Numbered from the stretch's first letter, positions 14,437-23,906 are shown. The stretch: DNA of 64,000 nucleotides from Bifidobacterium stellenboschense (GCF_000741785.1 NZ_JGZP01000011.1:62001-126000); one strand, 5' to 3'. The notes: generated from the sequence alone by a model not told the origin. Numbers and translations: made by a program.

Positions 14437-15874
14437 GCGCCTTCACCCAGCGGCGGGCGGCGTCGGCGAAGCGGTTGCCGCGGTCGGCGTAGGAGACGAA
14501 CTGGTCCATCGACGCGCAGGCGGGCGCCATGAGCACCACGTCGCCGGGCTCGGCGTAGGCGCCGGCGGCTTCGACCGCGCGATCCATCACCGTGCCGTTC
14601 GGCTCGGGGTCGATGACGGTGAGCGGCGTGTCGGGCGCGGAGGCGGCGAACGCGTCGAGCATGGGACGCTGGTCCTTGCCGATGATGACGGCCGCCTTGA
14701 TCGTGGCCTTGCGGTCGGCGACGAGATGCTCGAACCGGCTGCCCTTGGCGAGACCGCCGGCGATCCACACGACGGAGCCGTCGGCGAAGCTGGTGAGCGA
14801 GGCGTTGGCGGCGTGCGCGTTCGTCGCCTTCGAATCGTCGACGAAGCGGATCGTGCGGCCCTGCGCGTCGGCGGCGGTGGCGGCGACGGTCTCGATGCGG
14901 TGGCCGCCCGGATGGAACGCCTTCAGCGCCTCCAGCGCCTTCGCCTTGTCGGCGCCGTAGCCGAGCACGAGCGCGAGCGCGGTGAGCGCGTCGGCGAGCA
15001 GATGCGGGTAGATGGTGCCGTCGGGTTCGGTCAGATGCGTGAATTCGGCGATGGGCGCGATGCGCGTCGTCTCGCCGGGCTCGCCGCCGGCGACGCCGCT
15101 CCTGTCGACGATCCAGCCGTCGGCGACGCCGATCTGGCCGGCCTCGGGCTCGTGGAGCGTGAACCCGACCTTGAGGCACCCCTCCGCGGGTTCGGCGGCC
15201 TCGGCCTTGGCGGTGACGAGCGCGTCGTCCGCGTTGTAGACGAGCGCGCGTTTGACGCCGTGGAACACCTTCGCCTTGTCGGCGGCGTAGTTCTCGCGGC
15301 CGCCGTGCCAGTCGAGATGGTCGTCGGCGATGTTGGTGATGGCGGCGCAGTCGAGCGCGAGCGAATCGGTGAAGTGCAGCTGGAACGAGCTCAGTTCGAC
15401 GCACAGCACGTCGTGCGCGGGATTGGTGGCGCAGCGCGACAGCGACATCGCCATGTTGCCGGAGGCGATGTTGCCGGCGCACGGCGCGTCGAGACCGCAG
15501 GCGGTGAGCATCGCGGAGGTCATCTCGGTGGTGGAGGTCTTGCCGTTGGTGCCGGTGATGCCGATCCAGCCGGCGGGACGGCCGGTGTGCGCGGAGTCGA
15601 CGCGCAGGCGCCACGCGAACTCGACCTCGCTCATCACCGGGATGCCACGGCGCTGCGCCTCGAGCACGAACGGCGTGCGCGGGTTGAACACGGGCGACGA
15701 CATGACGTAGTCGACCGTATCCCAGTCGATCGCGTCGAACGAGTGGAGGTCCGCCTCCGGCTTGCGCTCGTCGACGCCGATCACGTGCGCGCCGCGCTCC
15801 CGCAGCACCTCGGCCAGCGACGTGCCCGACACGCCGAGTCCGGCGATGACGACGGTCTTTCCTGTGATGTCCAT
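14423..15874 (-). CDS. murD: UDP-MurNAc-L-Ala--D-Glu ligase
   Basis: A 483-residue protein; ATG at 15874 follows AAGGGGG. N-terminal '[20 protein letters not shown]'; P-loop '[20 protein letters not shown]'; carbamylated-Lys/Mg region '[18 protein letters not shown]' and '[20 protein letters not shown]'; C-terminal '[20 protein letters not shown]', the MurD-specific D-S-K-A-T-N motif. It adds D-Glu to the stem peptide. It overlaps ftsW by 14 bp and is separated from mraY by about 140 bp. Confidence 0.97.
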   Translation of the reverse strand: MDITGKTVVIAGLGVSGTSLAEVLRERGAHVIGVDERKPEADLHSFDAIDWDTVDYVMSSPVFNPRTPFVLEAQRRGIPVMSEVEFAWRLRVDSAHTGRPAGWIGITGTNGKTSTTEMTSAMLTACGLDAPCAGNIASGNMAMSLSRCATNPAHDVLCVELSSFQLHFTDSLALDCAAITNIADDHLDWHGGRENYAADKAKVFHGVKRALVYNADDALVTAKAEAAEPAEGCLKVGFTLHEPEAGQIGVADGWIVDRSGVAGGEPGETTRIAPIAEFTHLTEPDGTIYPHLLADALTALALVLGYGADKAKALEALKAFHPGGHRIETVAATAADAQGRTIRFVDDSKATNAHAANASLTSFADGSVVWIAGGLAKGSRFEHLVADRKATIKAAVIIGKDQRPMLDAFAASAPDTPLTVIDPEPNGTVMDRAVEAAGAYAEPGDVVLMAPACASMDQFVSYADRGNRFADAARRWVKAHGED

Positions 15875-16017
15875 GACTTGATCCCCCTTAGGATGTCCGC
15901 ATGATGTCCGCGGCGCCGCGACGGGCGGCCTCGGTTCCAGCGGCATTATTCCAATCGAATGTTACGCGGGAAGGCCTGGTCCGGGAAACCTTCCGGATAC
16001 GCCGGGATGCGCCCGGA

Positions 16018-17124
16018 TCAGCCGAACAGTAGGCCGGAACGGGTCACCCAGTCGCCGTAGAAAACGACGAGGCCGATGAGCACGAACATGAGCTCGATCA
16101 TCCAGAAGCGCACGACGACCTTCGACTCCTGCCATCCGCACAGCTCGAAGTGGTGGTGGATGGGCGCCATCTTGAACACGCGCTTGTGCGTGGCCTTGAA
16201 GTAGCCGACCTGGATGACGTCGCTCATCGCCTCGATGACGTACAGACCGCCGATGATGACGGCGAGGAACTCGGTGTGCGTGGCGATGGAGAGCGCGGCG
16301 AACAGGCCGCCGAGCGCGAGCGAGCCGGTGTCGCCCATGAAGATCTCGGCCGGGTTCGTGTTGTACCACAGGAACCCGATGCAGGCGACGGCCGCGCACA
16401 CGGCGATGATCGTGAGGTCGAGCGGGTCGGAGACGCCGTAGGCGAAGCCGTAGTGGCCGGCGCCCTTCAAGTGGTAGCTCTCCCAGAACGCGATGACGCC
16501 GTAGCCGGTGAACGCGATCATCGAGGAGCCGGCGGCGAGGCCGTCGAGGCCGTCGGTGAGGTTCACCGCGTTCGTCCACGCGGCCATGAGGAAGTTCACC
16601 CAGATCACGAAGATGACGATGGCGACGGCGCGGCCGGCGAAGTCGAAGCTCAGGAACGGCTTCTCGATGAAGCTCATGCCGGCCTGCGCGCTCGGGAACC
16701 CGTTCTTGGTGGGGATGAGGAGCGCGAGCACCGCGTAGATGGTGGCGAAGATGAACTGGCCGATGAACTTGCCGCGCACGGTCAGGCCCTCGTTCTGCTT
16801 CTTGCGCACCTTGGCGAAGTCGTCGATGAAGCCGAGCAGGCCCATGGAGAGCATGGCGAACAGCACGAGCACCGCGGACCAGGAGGGCGCGTCGCCGTTG
16901 TGCAGGTAGCGGTAGAGCGCGGAGGCGGCCCAGCCGAGCAGGATGGCGAGGTTGATGACGACGCCGCCGAGCGTCGGCGTGCCGCGCTTGACCAGATGAG
17001 ACTGCGGGCCGTCCTGGCGGATGTACTGGCCGTAGTGCAGTTTGTGCACGAGGCGGATGAGCATCGGCGTGCCGGCCAACATGACGACCAACGACACGAG
17101 CATTCCAATGATGAGCGCGATCAC
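16018..17124 (-). CDS. mraY: Phospho-MurNAc-pentapeptide transferase
   Basis: A 368-residue protein with ten predicted helices. Signature segments: 'HLVKRGTPTLGGVVINLAIL' (HxxKxGTPTMGG), 'LLGFIDDFAKVRKKQNEGLT' (FxDDxxK) with the catalytic Asp pair, 'NAVNLTDGLDGLAAGSSMIA', 'MGDTGSLALGGLFAALSIAT', and 'APIHHHFELCGWQESKVVVR' with the conserved HHHxE. It forms lipid I from UDP-MurNAc-pentapeptide and undecaprenyl phosphate. It sits between murF and murD as usual. Confidence 0.97.
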   Translation of the reverse strand: MIALIIGMLVSLVVMLAGTPMLIRLVHKLHYGQYIRQDGPQSHLVKRGTPTLGGVVINLAILLGWAASALYRYLHNGDAPSWSAVLVLFAMLSMGLLGFIDDFAKVRKKQNEGLTVRGKFIGQFIFATIYAVLALLIPTKNGFPSAQAGMSFIEKPFLSFDFAGRAVAIVIFVIWVNFLMAAWTNAVNLTDGLDGLAAGSSMIAFTGYGVIAFWESYHLKGAGHYGFAYGVSDPLDLTIIAVCAAVACIGFLWYNTNPAEIFMGDTGSLALGGLFAALSIATHTEFLAVIIGGLYVIEAMSDVIQVGYFKATHKRVFKMAPIHHHFELCGWQESKVVVRFWMIELMFVLIGLVVFYGDWVTRSGLLFG

Positions 17125-17206
17125 TTGCTGTTCCTTTGTTCTGTCTGTTCCCTCGCCGGGGTCTGTATCCCGGCGTTCTCCCGTATGTCCCGGACCCGTG
17201 CCGGCG

Positions 17207-18685
17207 TCACGCGTCCGGCGTCCAGCGCGCGGCGAGCGCGCTCAGTCCGGAGGCGTGCGACCCCTTGAGCAGCACGACGGTGCCGGCATGCTCCCGTGCG
17301 GCGGCACGCACGAGCGCGTCGGCCGCTTCGGTGTCGTGCACCTGGGCGACGGCCGCCGCGTCCATGCCCGCCTGCGTCGCGCCCTGCGCGATCGAGGCGG
17401 CGAGCGCGTCGAACTCCGGGTCGGTCGGCGAGCCGACGGCGATGACCCGGTCGACGCCGGCGCGTGCGGCGTACTCGCCGATGCCGCGGTGCAGGCCCTG
17501 TTCGTCGCCGCCGAGTTCGAGCATCGCGCCGAGCACGGCCACGCGGTAGGGTTCGGCTTCGCGGCCGGCGCCCCAGCGGGCGAGGCCGTCGATGCCGGCC
17601 TTCATCGAATCCGGGTTCGCGTTGAACGAGTCGTCGATGAGCGTGAACTCCGCGTCGCCCTTGCGCACCGTGGAGACGGCCATGCGGTGCGGGCTGATGC
17701 GCTTCTGCTCGCCGAGCGTCGCGGCGATCGCGTCGAGGTCCATGCCGAGCCGGCTGGCGACGGTGGCGGCGGCGAGCGCGTTCATCACGTTGTGCGCGCC
17801 AGGGATGCCCATCGTCACGTGCGCTTCCCGGCCGTCGGCGGCGACGAGCGTGAACGAGGCGCGGTCGGTCGCGTCGCAGGTCACGTCGCGCGCGGTGAGC
17901 GCGTCCTCGCCGGCGTGGGCCGGGTCGACGCCGAACCACAGGACGTCGCCGGGCGCGATGGCGGCCATGGCGGCGACGTGCGCGTCGTCGGCGTTGAGGA
18001 CGGCCGTGCCGCCGGGCACGAGGCCGTGCACGATCTCGGATTTCGCCTGCGCGATGCGTTCGACGGAGCCGAATTCGCCGAGGTGGGCGACGCCGACCTT
18101 GAGCACGATGGCGATGTCCGGCGGGGCGATGCGCGTGAGTCCGGCGATCTCGCCGACGTGGTTGGCGCCCATTTCGGCGACGAAGTAGCGGGTGGTCTCC
18201 CCCACCGTGAGCGCAGTGAGCGGCAGGCCGATGTCGTTGTTGAACGAGCCGACCGGGGCGACGGTCTCGCCCATCGTGGCGAGCAGCGTCTTGAGCAGGT
18301 CCTTGGTGGTGGTTTTGCCGACCGATCCGGTCAGTCCGATGAGCGTGAACGGCTCGCCGGTGGCACGACGCAGTTCGATGTTGCGCTTCGCGAGCGCGCC
18401 GAGCGCCGCGACCGTGTCGTCGACGACGATCTGCGTGACGTCGGCGCCGGCGATCTCGTGGTCGACGATCGCGGCGACGGCGCCCTGGGCGCCCACGCGC
18501 GTCACGTAGTCGTGGCCGTCGACGCGTTCACCCTTGATGGCGACGAACACGCTGCCCTCGCCGACCTGCCTGGAATCGCTGACCGTGTGACGCGCGACCG
18601 CGCCTTCCGGCACCGCGCCCTGCGCGGGCGGGACGATGCGTCCGTGGGTCGCCTCGGCGATCTGCGCGATGGTCATCGGCATCAT
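17207..18685 (-). CDS. murF: UDP-MurNAc-tripeptide--D-Ala-D-Ala ligase
   Basis: 492 residues from the ATG at 18685; ATGs at 18682 and 18676 are equally plausible because no ribosome site is strong. The frame remains open far upstream but that part is the shadow of the preceding gene. Motifs: 'SDSRQVGEGSVFVAIKGERV', P-loop 'IGLTGSVGKTTTKDLLKTLL', 'VAEMGANHVGEIAGLTRIAP', 'SFNANPDSMKAGIDGLARWG', C-terminal 'VLGAMLELGGDEQGLHRGIG'. It attaches D-Ala-D-Ala to complete the stem pentapeptide. It is preceded by the degenerate MurE-like gene (72 bp gap). Confidence 0.95.
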   Translation of the reverse strand: MMPMTIAQIAEATHGRIVPPAQGAVPEGAVARHTVSDSRQVGEGSVFVAIKGERVDGHDYVTRVGAQGAVAAIVDHEIAGADVTQIVVDDTVAALGALAKRNIELRRATGEPFTLIGLTGSVGKTTTKDLLKTLLATMGETVAPVGSFNNDIGLPLTALTVGETTRYFVAEMGANHVGEIAGLTRIAPPDIAIVLKVGVAHLGEFGSVERIAQAKSEIVHGLVPGGTAVLNADDAHVAAMAAIAPGDVLWFGVDPAHAGEDALTARDVTCDATDRASFTLVAADGREAHVTMGIPGAHNVMNALAAATVASRLGMDLDAIAATLGEQKRISPHRMAVSTVRKGDAEFTLIDDSFNANPDSMKAGIDGLARWGAGREAEPYRVAVLGAMLELGGDEQGLHRGIGEYAARAGVDRVIAVGSPTDPEFDALAASIAQGATQAGMDAAAVAQVHDTEAADALVRAAAREHAGTVVLLKGSHASGLSALAARWTPDA

Positions 18686-18756
18686 TGTGCTGTCCGTCAA
18701 ACCTTCAATCCTCCGTCGTTCGTTGTTTCCCATGTGGTCCTGTGTATCCGTCCGCG

Positions 18757-19647
18757 CTAGTTGAGGTCGCCGGCCACGCGCAGCGCGTTCCTGATGTTGT
18801 TGCGCCGCACGCCCGCCGCGAGCACCATGGCGATGGCGAGGGACAGGCGGCGCCGTTCCTCGTCCGTGTCGGCGGTGGTGGCGAGCCGTGCCAGCGTGTC
18901 CGACTCCTCGGTGCGGCTGGTCACGCGCATCTGCTCGTCGGCGCGGAAGCCGTATTCGTCCTGCATGCGTTCGATCACGGCGCGGTCCGCGTTCGCGGGT
19001 GCCGGCGTCTCGGATCCGAACACGTCGACGCTGACCGATTCGAGCGCGTGCGCGGCGACGGTCAGATCGTCCATGGCGATGACCACGGCCGCGGCGCCGT
19101 CCTCCGCGCACACGGCGAGCGTGCGCTGCAGGTCGAGCACGCCGAGCGGATAGTCGAGGTCGAGACGGCGTTCCAGCGAGTACGAGCCGCCGACGCTGAT
19201 CACGCCCACGGGGTTGCCGAGCATGTGCAGGAATTTGGCGAGCTTGTCGACCACCGCGACGCTCTCCGAGGGGGTGCCGGCGCTCACGGCGAACACGGCG
19301 AGCGTGTTGGACGGGTTGCCGGCCATCTGCGCGGCCAGCGTGCCGAGCTCCTCGTCGGTGGGCGTCGCGTACAGGATCGGCATGTCGGGCGCTTCGGGGA
19401 GGTTGGCGCGCGTGGTCTCGGGCACGATGGCCGCGTACGCGCCCTTGCGGCGGGCGCGGCGCAGCGTCTCCACGTCGAGGTCCTGTTCGGACCACAGCAG
19501 CGCGCCGGGGACGACCGAGTCGACGTCGTCGGCGAGCGAGGTGACGGTCACGGACTTCGCGAACGGCGGCACCAGCTCCCAACCGTAGTGTTCGACGAGA
19601 TGCCCGAGTGTCATGCGCTGCATGATGGACTCGCTCACTGCGCTCAT
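18757..19647 (-). CDS. MurE-like protein lacking the ATP-binding loop and C-terminal domain
   Basis: This 296-residue protein occupies the murE position of the dcw cluster. Residues about 35-110 follow the MurE N-terminal substrate domain (SLADDVDSVVPGALLWSEQD, RRKGAYAAIVPE). The central domain starts normally, but the place where MurE has V-G-V-T-G-T-N-G-K-T reads VFAVSAGTPSESV (about 118-130), so the P-loop Lys/Thr are gone. 'GNPVGVISVGGSYSLERRLD' and 'DYPLGVLDLQRTLAVCAED' still match MurE strand order. The whole ligase C-terminal domain is missing (normal MurE is about 480-520 residues). It is therefore probably a non-catalytic paralogue, with a working MurE expected elsewhere. The frame is intact and evenly coding, so it does not look like recent decay. 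Confidence 0.75.
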   Translation of the reverse strand: MSAVSESIMQRMTLGHLVEHYGWELVPPFAKSVTVTSLADDVDSVVPGALLWSEQDLDVETLRRARRKGAYAAIVPETTRANLPEAPDMPILYATPTDEELGTLAAQMAGNPSNTLAVFAVSAGTPSESVAVVDKLAKFLHMLGNPVGVISVGGSYSLERRLDLDYPLGVLDLQRTLAVCAEDGAAAVVIAMDDLTVAAHALESVSVDVFGSETPAPANADRAVIERMQDEYGFRADEQMRVTSRTEESDTLARLATTADTDEERRRLSLAIAMVLAAGVRRNNIRNALRVAGDLN

Positions 19648-19668
19648 ATTCTCCCTTTCGCCCGTGTC

Positions 19669-21486
19669 CTACCACTCAACCGGAATAGCATCCGTGCGCG
19701 GCGTCGAGGTCGGCACCTCGTACTTCTGCATGAGGAATTCACCGATCTGCGCGAACAGCTTGCCGGATGTGGTACCACCATACATGCCGTCCGGGTCGAG
19801 CATGACCACGGTCACGACGTAGCGCGGATTGTCGGCGGGGATGATGCCGGAGAAGTCGGCGATGATCGAGGTGAGCTGGCCCGTGGAACCTACTACCTCG
19901 GCGGTGCCGGTCTTCGCCGCGACGCGGTAGCCGTTCACGCTCGCCGTGTTCTTGTACTCCTCGGCGACCGACTCCATCGCGTTCTTGATCTCATTCGACA
20001 CGCCCTCGTCGATGACGCGCGTCGCCTCGCCGTGCGTCTCGTCGGTCACGTGGCCGTCCGCGTCGGTCACGGACTTGATGATCGACGGCTGGCGCATGAC
20101 GCCGCCGTTCGCGATGACCGACACGGCGCGCGTCAGCTGCAGCGCGTTGACCGTGTAGCCCTGACCGAACAGGATCGTGTCCTTCGTGCGGCCGTCCCAC
20201 GATTCGGGCGTGCCGAGCACGCCCTGCGACTCGCCGGGCAGGTTCAGGCCGGTGGGCTGTCCGATGCCGAACTTGGTGAGCATGTCGTAGCGCTGCTGCG
20301 AGGTCACGTTCTCGGAGGCCATGACCATGCCCACGTTCGACGAGTTCTGCAGGATGCCGGCGAGCGTCCAATGCTTCGTCTCGTGTTCGACGGCGTCGTG
20401 GAACTTCTGGCCGTTGCTCTTCGTGTACTCGTAGGGCACAGTGAACTTGTCGGTGATCTTGTGCGCGCCGTTCTGCAGGATCGCGGCGAGCGCCGGCACC
20501 TTGCCGATGGAGCCGGGTTCGAAGGTCTGGCTGACGGCGCGCGAGACGGACAGTTTCGCCTCGTCGGAGCCGGCCTTGATCTGGTCGGAGTCCTCCAGGG
20601 CGACGATGCCGCCGGTCTGCGTGTCCAGGACGACGGCGATGCCCCACTGCGCGTTGCTGGATTTGACGCCTTCGGTGAGCACCTTCTTCACATACCAGTC
20701 CACGTCGGCGTCGATGGTCAGGGTCACGTCCTTGCCGTTGACCGCGTCCTTCGACTCGGTGACGGTGCCGGGGATGACCTCGCCGCCGTTGCCCCGCTGG
20801 TAGACGGTGTACCCGTCGGTGCCGCTCAGCGTCTTGTCGAGGGTCTGTTCGAGGCCGGCGGCCCCGCGTCCCTCGTCGTTGACGCCGCCGAGGAGGGAGC
20901 CGAGCAGCGTGTTCTCGGCGTAGACGCGTTCGCTGCTGAGTTCGCCGTAGACGATGCCGTACAGGCCGAGCTTGTCGATCTGGCGTTTGACCTGCGGGGT
21001 GACGTCCTTCTTGATGACGACGTACTGGCCGGTGCCGTTGAGCATGGCGCCGAGCTCCATCGCGTCCATCTTGAGGATGGGGGCGAGCAGGCGCGCGACG
21101 GCGGCCGCGCCGGTCGCGCCGACCGGCTTGCCGTCGATCTCATGGCAGTAGCCGAGGGATTCCGCCTGCTTGGAGCCGCAGGCGACCGGGGTGAACGAGG
21201 TGGCCGAGTCGGGCACGCCGATGATGTTGTAGCGTTCGACGCTCTGGGCGAGCACGGTGCCGTTCGCGTCGAGGATCTTGCCGCGGTTGGCGCTGGAGAC
21301 GATCTTGGCGGTGCGCGCGTTGGTCGCGGCCTGCGCGGTGGCGCGGCCCTCAAGCAGCTGCACGCAGGCGAGACGGCCGAGGCATATGGCGGCGATCACG
21401 GCGAGCACCAAGGCCACGGCGAGGCTCTTGACCATGAAACCGTCCAGCCCGTGGGCGCGGGTGAACGCCTGGAATCGCTTCTTCAT
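19669..21486 (-). CDS. ftsI: Septal peptidoglycan transpeptidase (PBP, FtsI type)
   Basis: 605 residues from the ATG at 21486, which shares one base with the ftsL stop; a GTG one codon upstream is also possible. One N-terminal membrane helix (LAVALVLAVIAAICLGRLAC) precedes a class B pedestal domain (SSANRGKILDANGTVLAQSV, NEGRGAAGLEQTLD-type region). The transpeptidase domain has S-x-x-K as 'TFEPGSIGKVPALAAI' (nucleophile about Ser326; the usual STFK reads SIGK), S-x-N as 'LQNSSNVGM', and KTG as 'RVAAKTGTAEVV'. It crosslinks septal peptidoglycan with FtsW. Confidence 0.95.
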   Translation of the reverse strand: MKKRFQAFTRAHGLDGFMVKSLAVALVLAVIAAICLGRLACVQLLEGRATAQAATNARTAKIVSSANRGKILDANGTVLAQSVERYNIIGVPDSATSFTPVACGSKQAESLGYCHEIDGKPVGATGAAAVARLLAPILKMDAMELGAMLNGTGQYVVIKKDVTPQVKRQIDKLGLYGIVYGELSSERVYAENTLLGSLLGGVNDEGRGAAGLEQTLDKTLSGTDGYTVYQRGNGGEVIPGTVTESKDAVNGKDVTLTIDADVDWYVKKVLTEGVKSSNAQWGIAVVLDTQTGGIVALEDSDQIKAGSDEAKLSVSRAVSQTFEPGSIGKVPALAAILQNGAHKITDKFTVPYEYTKSNGQKFHDAVEHETKHWTLAGILQNSSNVGMVMASENVTSQQRYDMLTKFGIGQPTGLNLPGESQGVLGTPESWDGRTKDTILFGQGYTVNALQLTRAVSVIANGGVMRQPSIIKSVTDADGHVTDETHGEATRVIDEGVSNEIKNAMESVAEEYKNTASVNGYRVAAKTGTAEVVGSTGQLTSIIADFSGIIPADNPRYVVTVVMLDPDGMYGGTTSGKLFAQIGEFLMQKYEVPTSTPRTDAIPVEW

Positions 21487-21938
21487 CACTGGCCGCCTTC
21501 CTGAGGCTCCTGGTATCCGTTCAGATCGATGGTCACGGATCCGGACTGCGGGACCATGCCCATGTCGCTGGCCTTCTGCGGCAGCGACGCCTCCAACTGG
21601 TCGAGCTTCGCCTGGTCGTCCTGCACGTCCTGGGTGAGACGGCTGATCGAGGTCTCCAGCTGGGAGGTCTCGAACGCGTTGGACACCATCTGCGTGCGCA
21701 GCATGAGCGCGCCGATCAGCGTGGACGCGAGGAACGCGACCGCGACGACGATATGCACGGTCGGTGCGGACCGGGTCCTCACCCAGGTCATGAACCGGCC
21801 GAAGCCGGCCGCGAACCCGGTTCGGGCGTCCGCTCCGCCGTCGACGACGCGCAGTTCGGGACGGGACGCGGGACGGGACGCCGGTTCGGGACGGCGGGAT
21901 GCGCTCGTGGAGCGCGCGGTACGTGCCGATGCGGCCAT
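21486..21938 (-). CDS. ftsL: FtsL-like divisome protein
   Basis: A 150-residue bitopic protein between rsmH and ftsI, the standard ftsL position. ATG at 21938 follows GGAGGAA; the rsmH stop is one base away. Disordered, Arg/Ser/Pro-rich cytoplasmic segment (1-55), a membrane helix (VHIVVAVAFLASTLIGALML, about 62-82), then a leucine-zipper-like extracytoplasmic coil (SQLETSISRLTQDVQDDQAK). It is assigned by position and topology since FtsL sequences are poorly conserved. Confidence 0.85.
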   Translation of the reverse strand: MAASARTARSTSASRRPEPASRPASRPELRVVDGGADARTGFAAGFGRFMTWVRTRSAPTVHIVVAVAFLASTLIGALMLRTQMVSNAFETSQLETSISRLTQDVQDDQAKLDQLEASLPQKASDMGMVPQSGSVTIDLNGYQEPQEGGQ

Positions 21939-21939
21939 G

Positions 21940-23046
21940 TCAGTTCCTCCCTCCGCGCCTGCGACGGGCGTTCGTTCCACGTCCGCCATGTGCGGTTTCG
22001 TCGGGGCGCATGTCCCGTTCGAATCGTTCGATGATGCGTTCCGGCAGCGGTCTCGCCAGTTCGACGGCGCGCAGCCTGACGGAGGCGGATCGCGGGTTCG
22101 CCGCGATCTCCGCCTCGTCGGCTTTAAGCGCGCCGCGCGTCAGTTCCCTGAAGAACGGGCGGGCGTCCGGCGGGACGACGGGCATGTCGGGCGGCACGTC
22201 GGCCTTGAGCCCCTGCGCCATGAAGGATTTGACGGTCTTGTCCTCCAGCGAGTGGTAGGACTCGACGACGATCCGGCCGTGGGCGCCGAGCCGCAGCGCG
22301 ATCTGTGGCAGGGTGCGCGCGAGCTTGTCGAGTTCGCCGTTCACTTCGATGCGCAACGCCTGGAAGACGCGCTTCGCCGGGTTCCCGGCGGGACGGTGCG
22401 CCTTCGGAATCACCTCGTCGACGAGCGAGTTGAGCTGCGCGGAGGTGGTCAGCGGGCCGTGCTCCTGCCGGCGTCTGACGATCTCGCGGGCGATCGGCTT
22501 GGAGAACTTCTCCTCGCCGTAGGTGCGGAAGATGCGCGTCAGCTCGCGTTCGTCGTATTCGGCGAGCACGCGGGCGGCGGTGAGCGGCTGGCTCACGTCC
22601 ATGCGCATGTCGAGCGGGGCGTCGTGGGAGTAGGAGAAGCCGCGGTCGGTCTCGTCGATCTGCAGGCTCGACAGGCCGAGGTCCATGAAGGCGGCGTCGA
22701 CACGGCCGATGCCGTGCGCGTCGAGCGCCTCGGTGAATTCGTCGAAGGCCGCGTGCACGGGGATGAACCGGTCGGCGAGCCCCTCGCGTCCCATGCGTTC
22801 GGTGGCGAGCGCGAGCGCCTCGGCGTCGCGGTCGATGCCGACGAGGCGGGCGTTCGGCGCCGCCTTGAGGAACGCGGTGGCGTGGCCGGCGAGACCGAGC
22901 GTGCAGTCGACGATCACCGGATGAGCGGTCTTGGCGAGGCCGGAGGTGACCAGTCGCACGCAGTCGTCGAGCAGGACCGGCTGATGGATCGCGGCCGGAT
23001 CCCTCGTCTCGCCCGTCGCGGCGTTCATGTCGCCCGTGTCGGCCAT
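21940..23046 (-). CDS. rsmH: 16S rRNA (cytosine1402-N4)-methyltransferase
   Basis: 368 residues from the ATG at 23046, chosen because AAGGAG lies 6 bp upstream and HQPVLLDDCV follows after 18 residues as in other RsmH proteins. A GTG at 23166 overlapping the mraZ stop (GTGA) would add 40 low-complexity residues. SAM fold: 'VIVDCTLGLAGHATAFLKAA', 'LVGIDRDAEALALATERMGR', 'FMDLGLSSLQIDETDRGFSY'. C-terminal 'RIVVESYHSLEDKTVKSFMA' is RsmH-specific. It methylates C1402 of 16S rRNA. It is the second gene of the cluster. Confidence 0.96.
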   Translation of the reverse strand: MADTGDMNAATGETRDPAAIHQPVLLDDCVRLVTSGLAKTAHPVIVDCTLGLAGHATAFLKAAPNARLVGIDRDAEALALATERMGREGLADRFIPVHAAFDEFTEALDAHGIGRVDAAFMDLGLSSLQIDETDRGFSYSHDAPLDMRMDVSQPLTAARVLAEYDERELTRIFRTYGEEKFSKPIAREIVRRRQEHGPLTTSAQLNSLVDEVIPKAHRPAGNPAKRVFQALRIEVNGELDKLARTLPQIALRLGAHGRIVVESYHSLEDKTVKSFMAQGLKADVPPDMPVVPPDARPFFRELTRGALKADEAEIAANPRSASVRLRAVELARPLPERIIERFERDMRPDETAHGGRGTNARRRRGGRN

Positions 23047-23162
23047 GTCCTGCTCCTTGGATCGTTCGTGGTTCACCGTCGTCGCGGTCTCCGTTCCGTT
23101 GGTTCGTTCGTTTCGTTCGATGGTCTCGTCCATATCCGTATGGCTCCGGCCCGCCGTCGCGC

Positions 23163-23855
23163 TCACAGTCCCACCTCCGGCAGGACGTCGTCGGCGATGT
23201 CGGCGTACCCCTGCTCCTTGTCGGCGAGATAGGACTCCCACGCCTCGCGGTTCCAGATCTCGGCGCGCGTGCCGACGCCGATCACGACGATGTCGCTGCC
23301 GAGGTTCGCGTAGTCGCGCAGCATCTGCGGCACGAGCACGCGGCCCTGCTTGTCGGGATCCTGGTCGACGGCGCCGGACAGGAAGACGCGCAGGTAGTCG
23401 CGCGCCGCCTTGTCGCCCATCGACGTGCGCTGAATCTGCATCGCGATGCGACGGAACTCCATGGCGGGCAGCAGATACACGCAGCGTTCCTGCCCGCGCG
23501 CCATGACCAGCCCGGTGCCGAGCTGCGCGCGCATCTTGGCGGGCAGGGCCATGCGGCCCTTCGCGTCAATCTTCGGGGTGTAGGTGCCGAGCATGAGCGG
23601 CGGCAGGCCCATCGGCGCGGGCTGCGCCGGCGTCGCGGCCGCGGGAGGCGGAGCGACGGGAGACGCGCCCTCCGCCGGTGTCTGAGCCCCCGGCATCGCG
23701 GCGCCCTGCCCCATCGGCATCTGGCCGGGCATGCCCATGGCGGGGTACATCGGGTAGCCCGGATAGGGGTATCCCTGGTATCCGGCGTATCCCTGGCCCG
23801 ACTGGGCGGGGCCGAATCCCTCCTCCTGCATACCGTTCACGGTCTCGCCGGCCAT
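23163..23855 (-). CDS. mraZ: Transcriptional regulator MraZ with long N-terminal extension
   Basis: A 230-residue protein; ATG at 23855 after GGAGGTGGGGCGG. The MraZ core occupies about residues 83-230, with two swapped-hairpin AbrB-like repeats: 'LGTYTPKIDAKGRMALPAKM' (first DxKGR) and 'VDQDPDKQGRVLVPQMLRDY' (second). Before it lies an 80-residue extension rich in Gly, Pro, Tyr, Met and Ala with YPGYP-type repeats (GYQGYPYPGYPMYPAMGMPG), predicted disordered. Typical MraZ is about 143-166 residues. It represses the dcw cluster by binding repeats upstream of itself; four such boxes are visible at 23907-23942. Confidence 0.95.
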   Translation of the reverse strand: MAGETVNGMQEEGFGPAQSGQGYAGYQGYPYPGYPMYPAMGMPGQMPMGQGAAMPGAQTPAEGASPVAPPPAAATPAQPAPMGLPPLMLGTYTPKIDAKGRMALPAKMRAQLGTGLVMARGQERCVYLLPAMEFRRIAMQIQRTSMGDKAARDYLRVFLSGAVDQDPDKQGRVLVPQMLRDYANLGSDIVVIGVGTRAEIWNREAWESYLADKEQGYADIADDVLPEVGL

Positions 23856-23906
23856 CCGCCCCACCTCCTTCGCACACCATCCGGGCACACTCCGACCACA
23901 CTGCTT

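Noticed and set aside
17207..19675. An 822-codon frame including murF
   Set aside because: The first 330 codons are the shadow of the MurE-like gene in another frame; MurF begins near 18685.
23046..23166. GTG start of rsmH overlapping the mraZ stop
   Set aside because: The 40 added residues are low-complexity and the ATG at 23046 has a much better ribosome site; mentioned as an alternative only.
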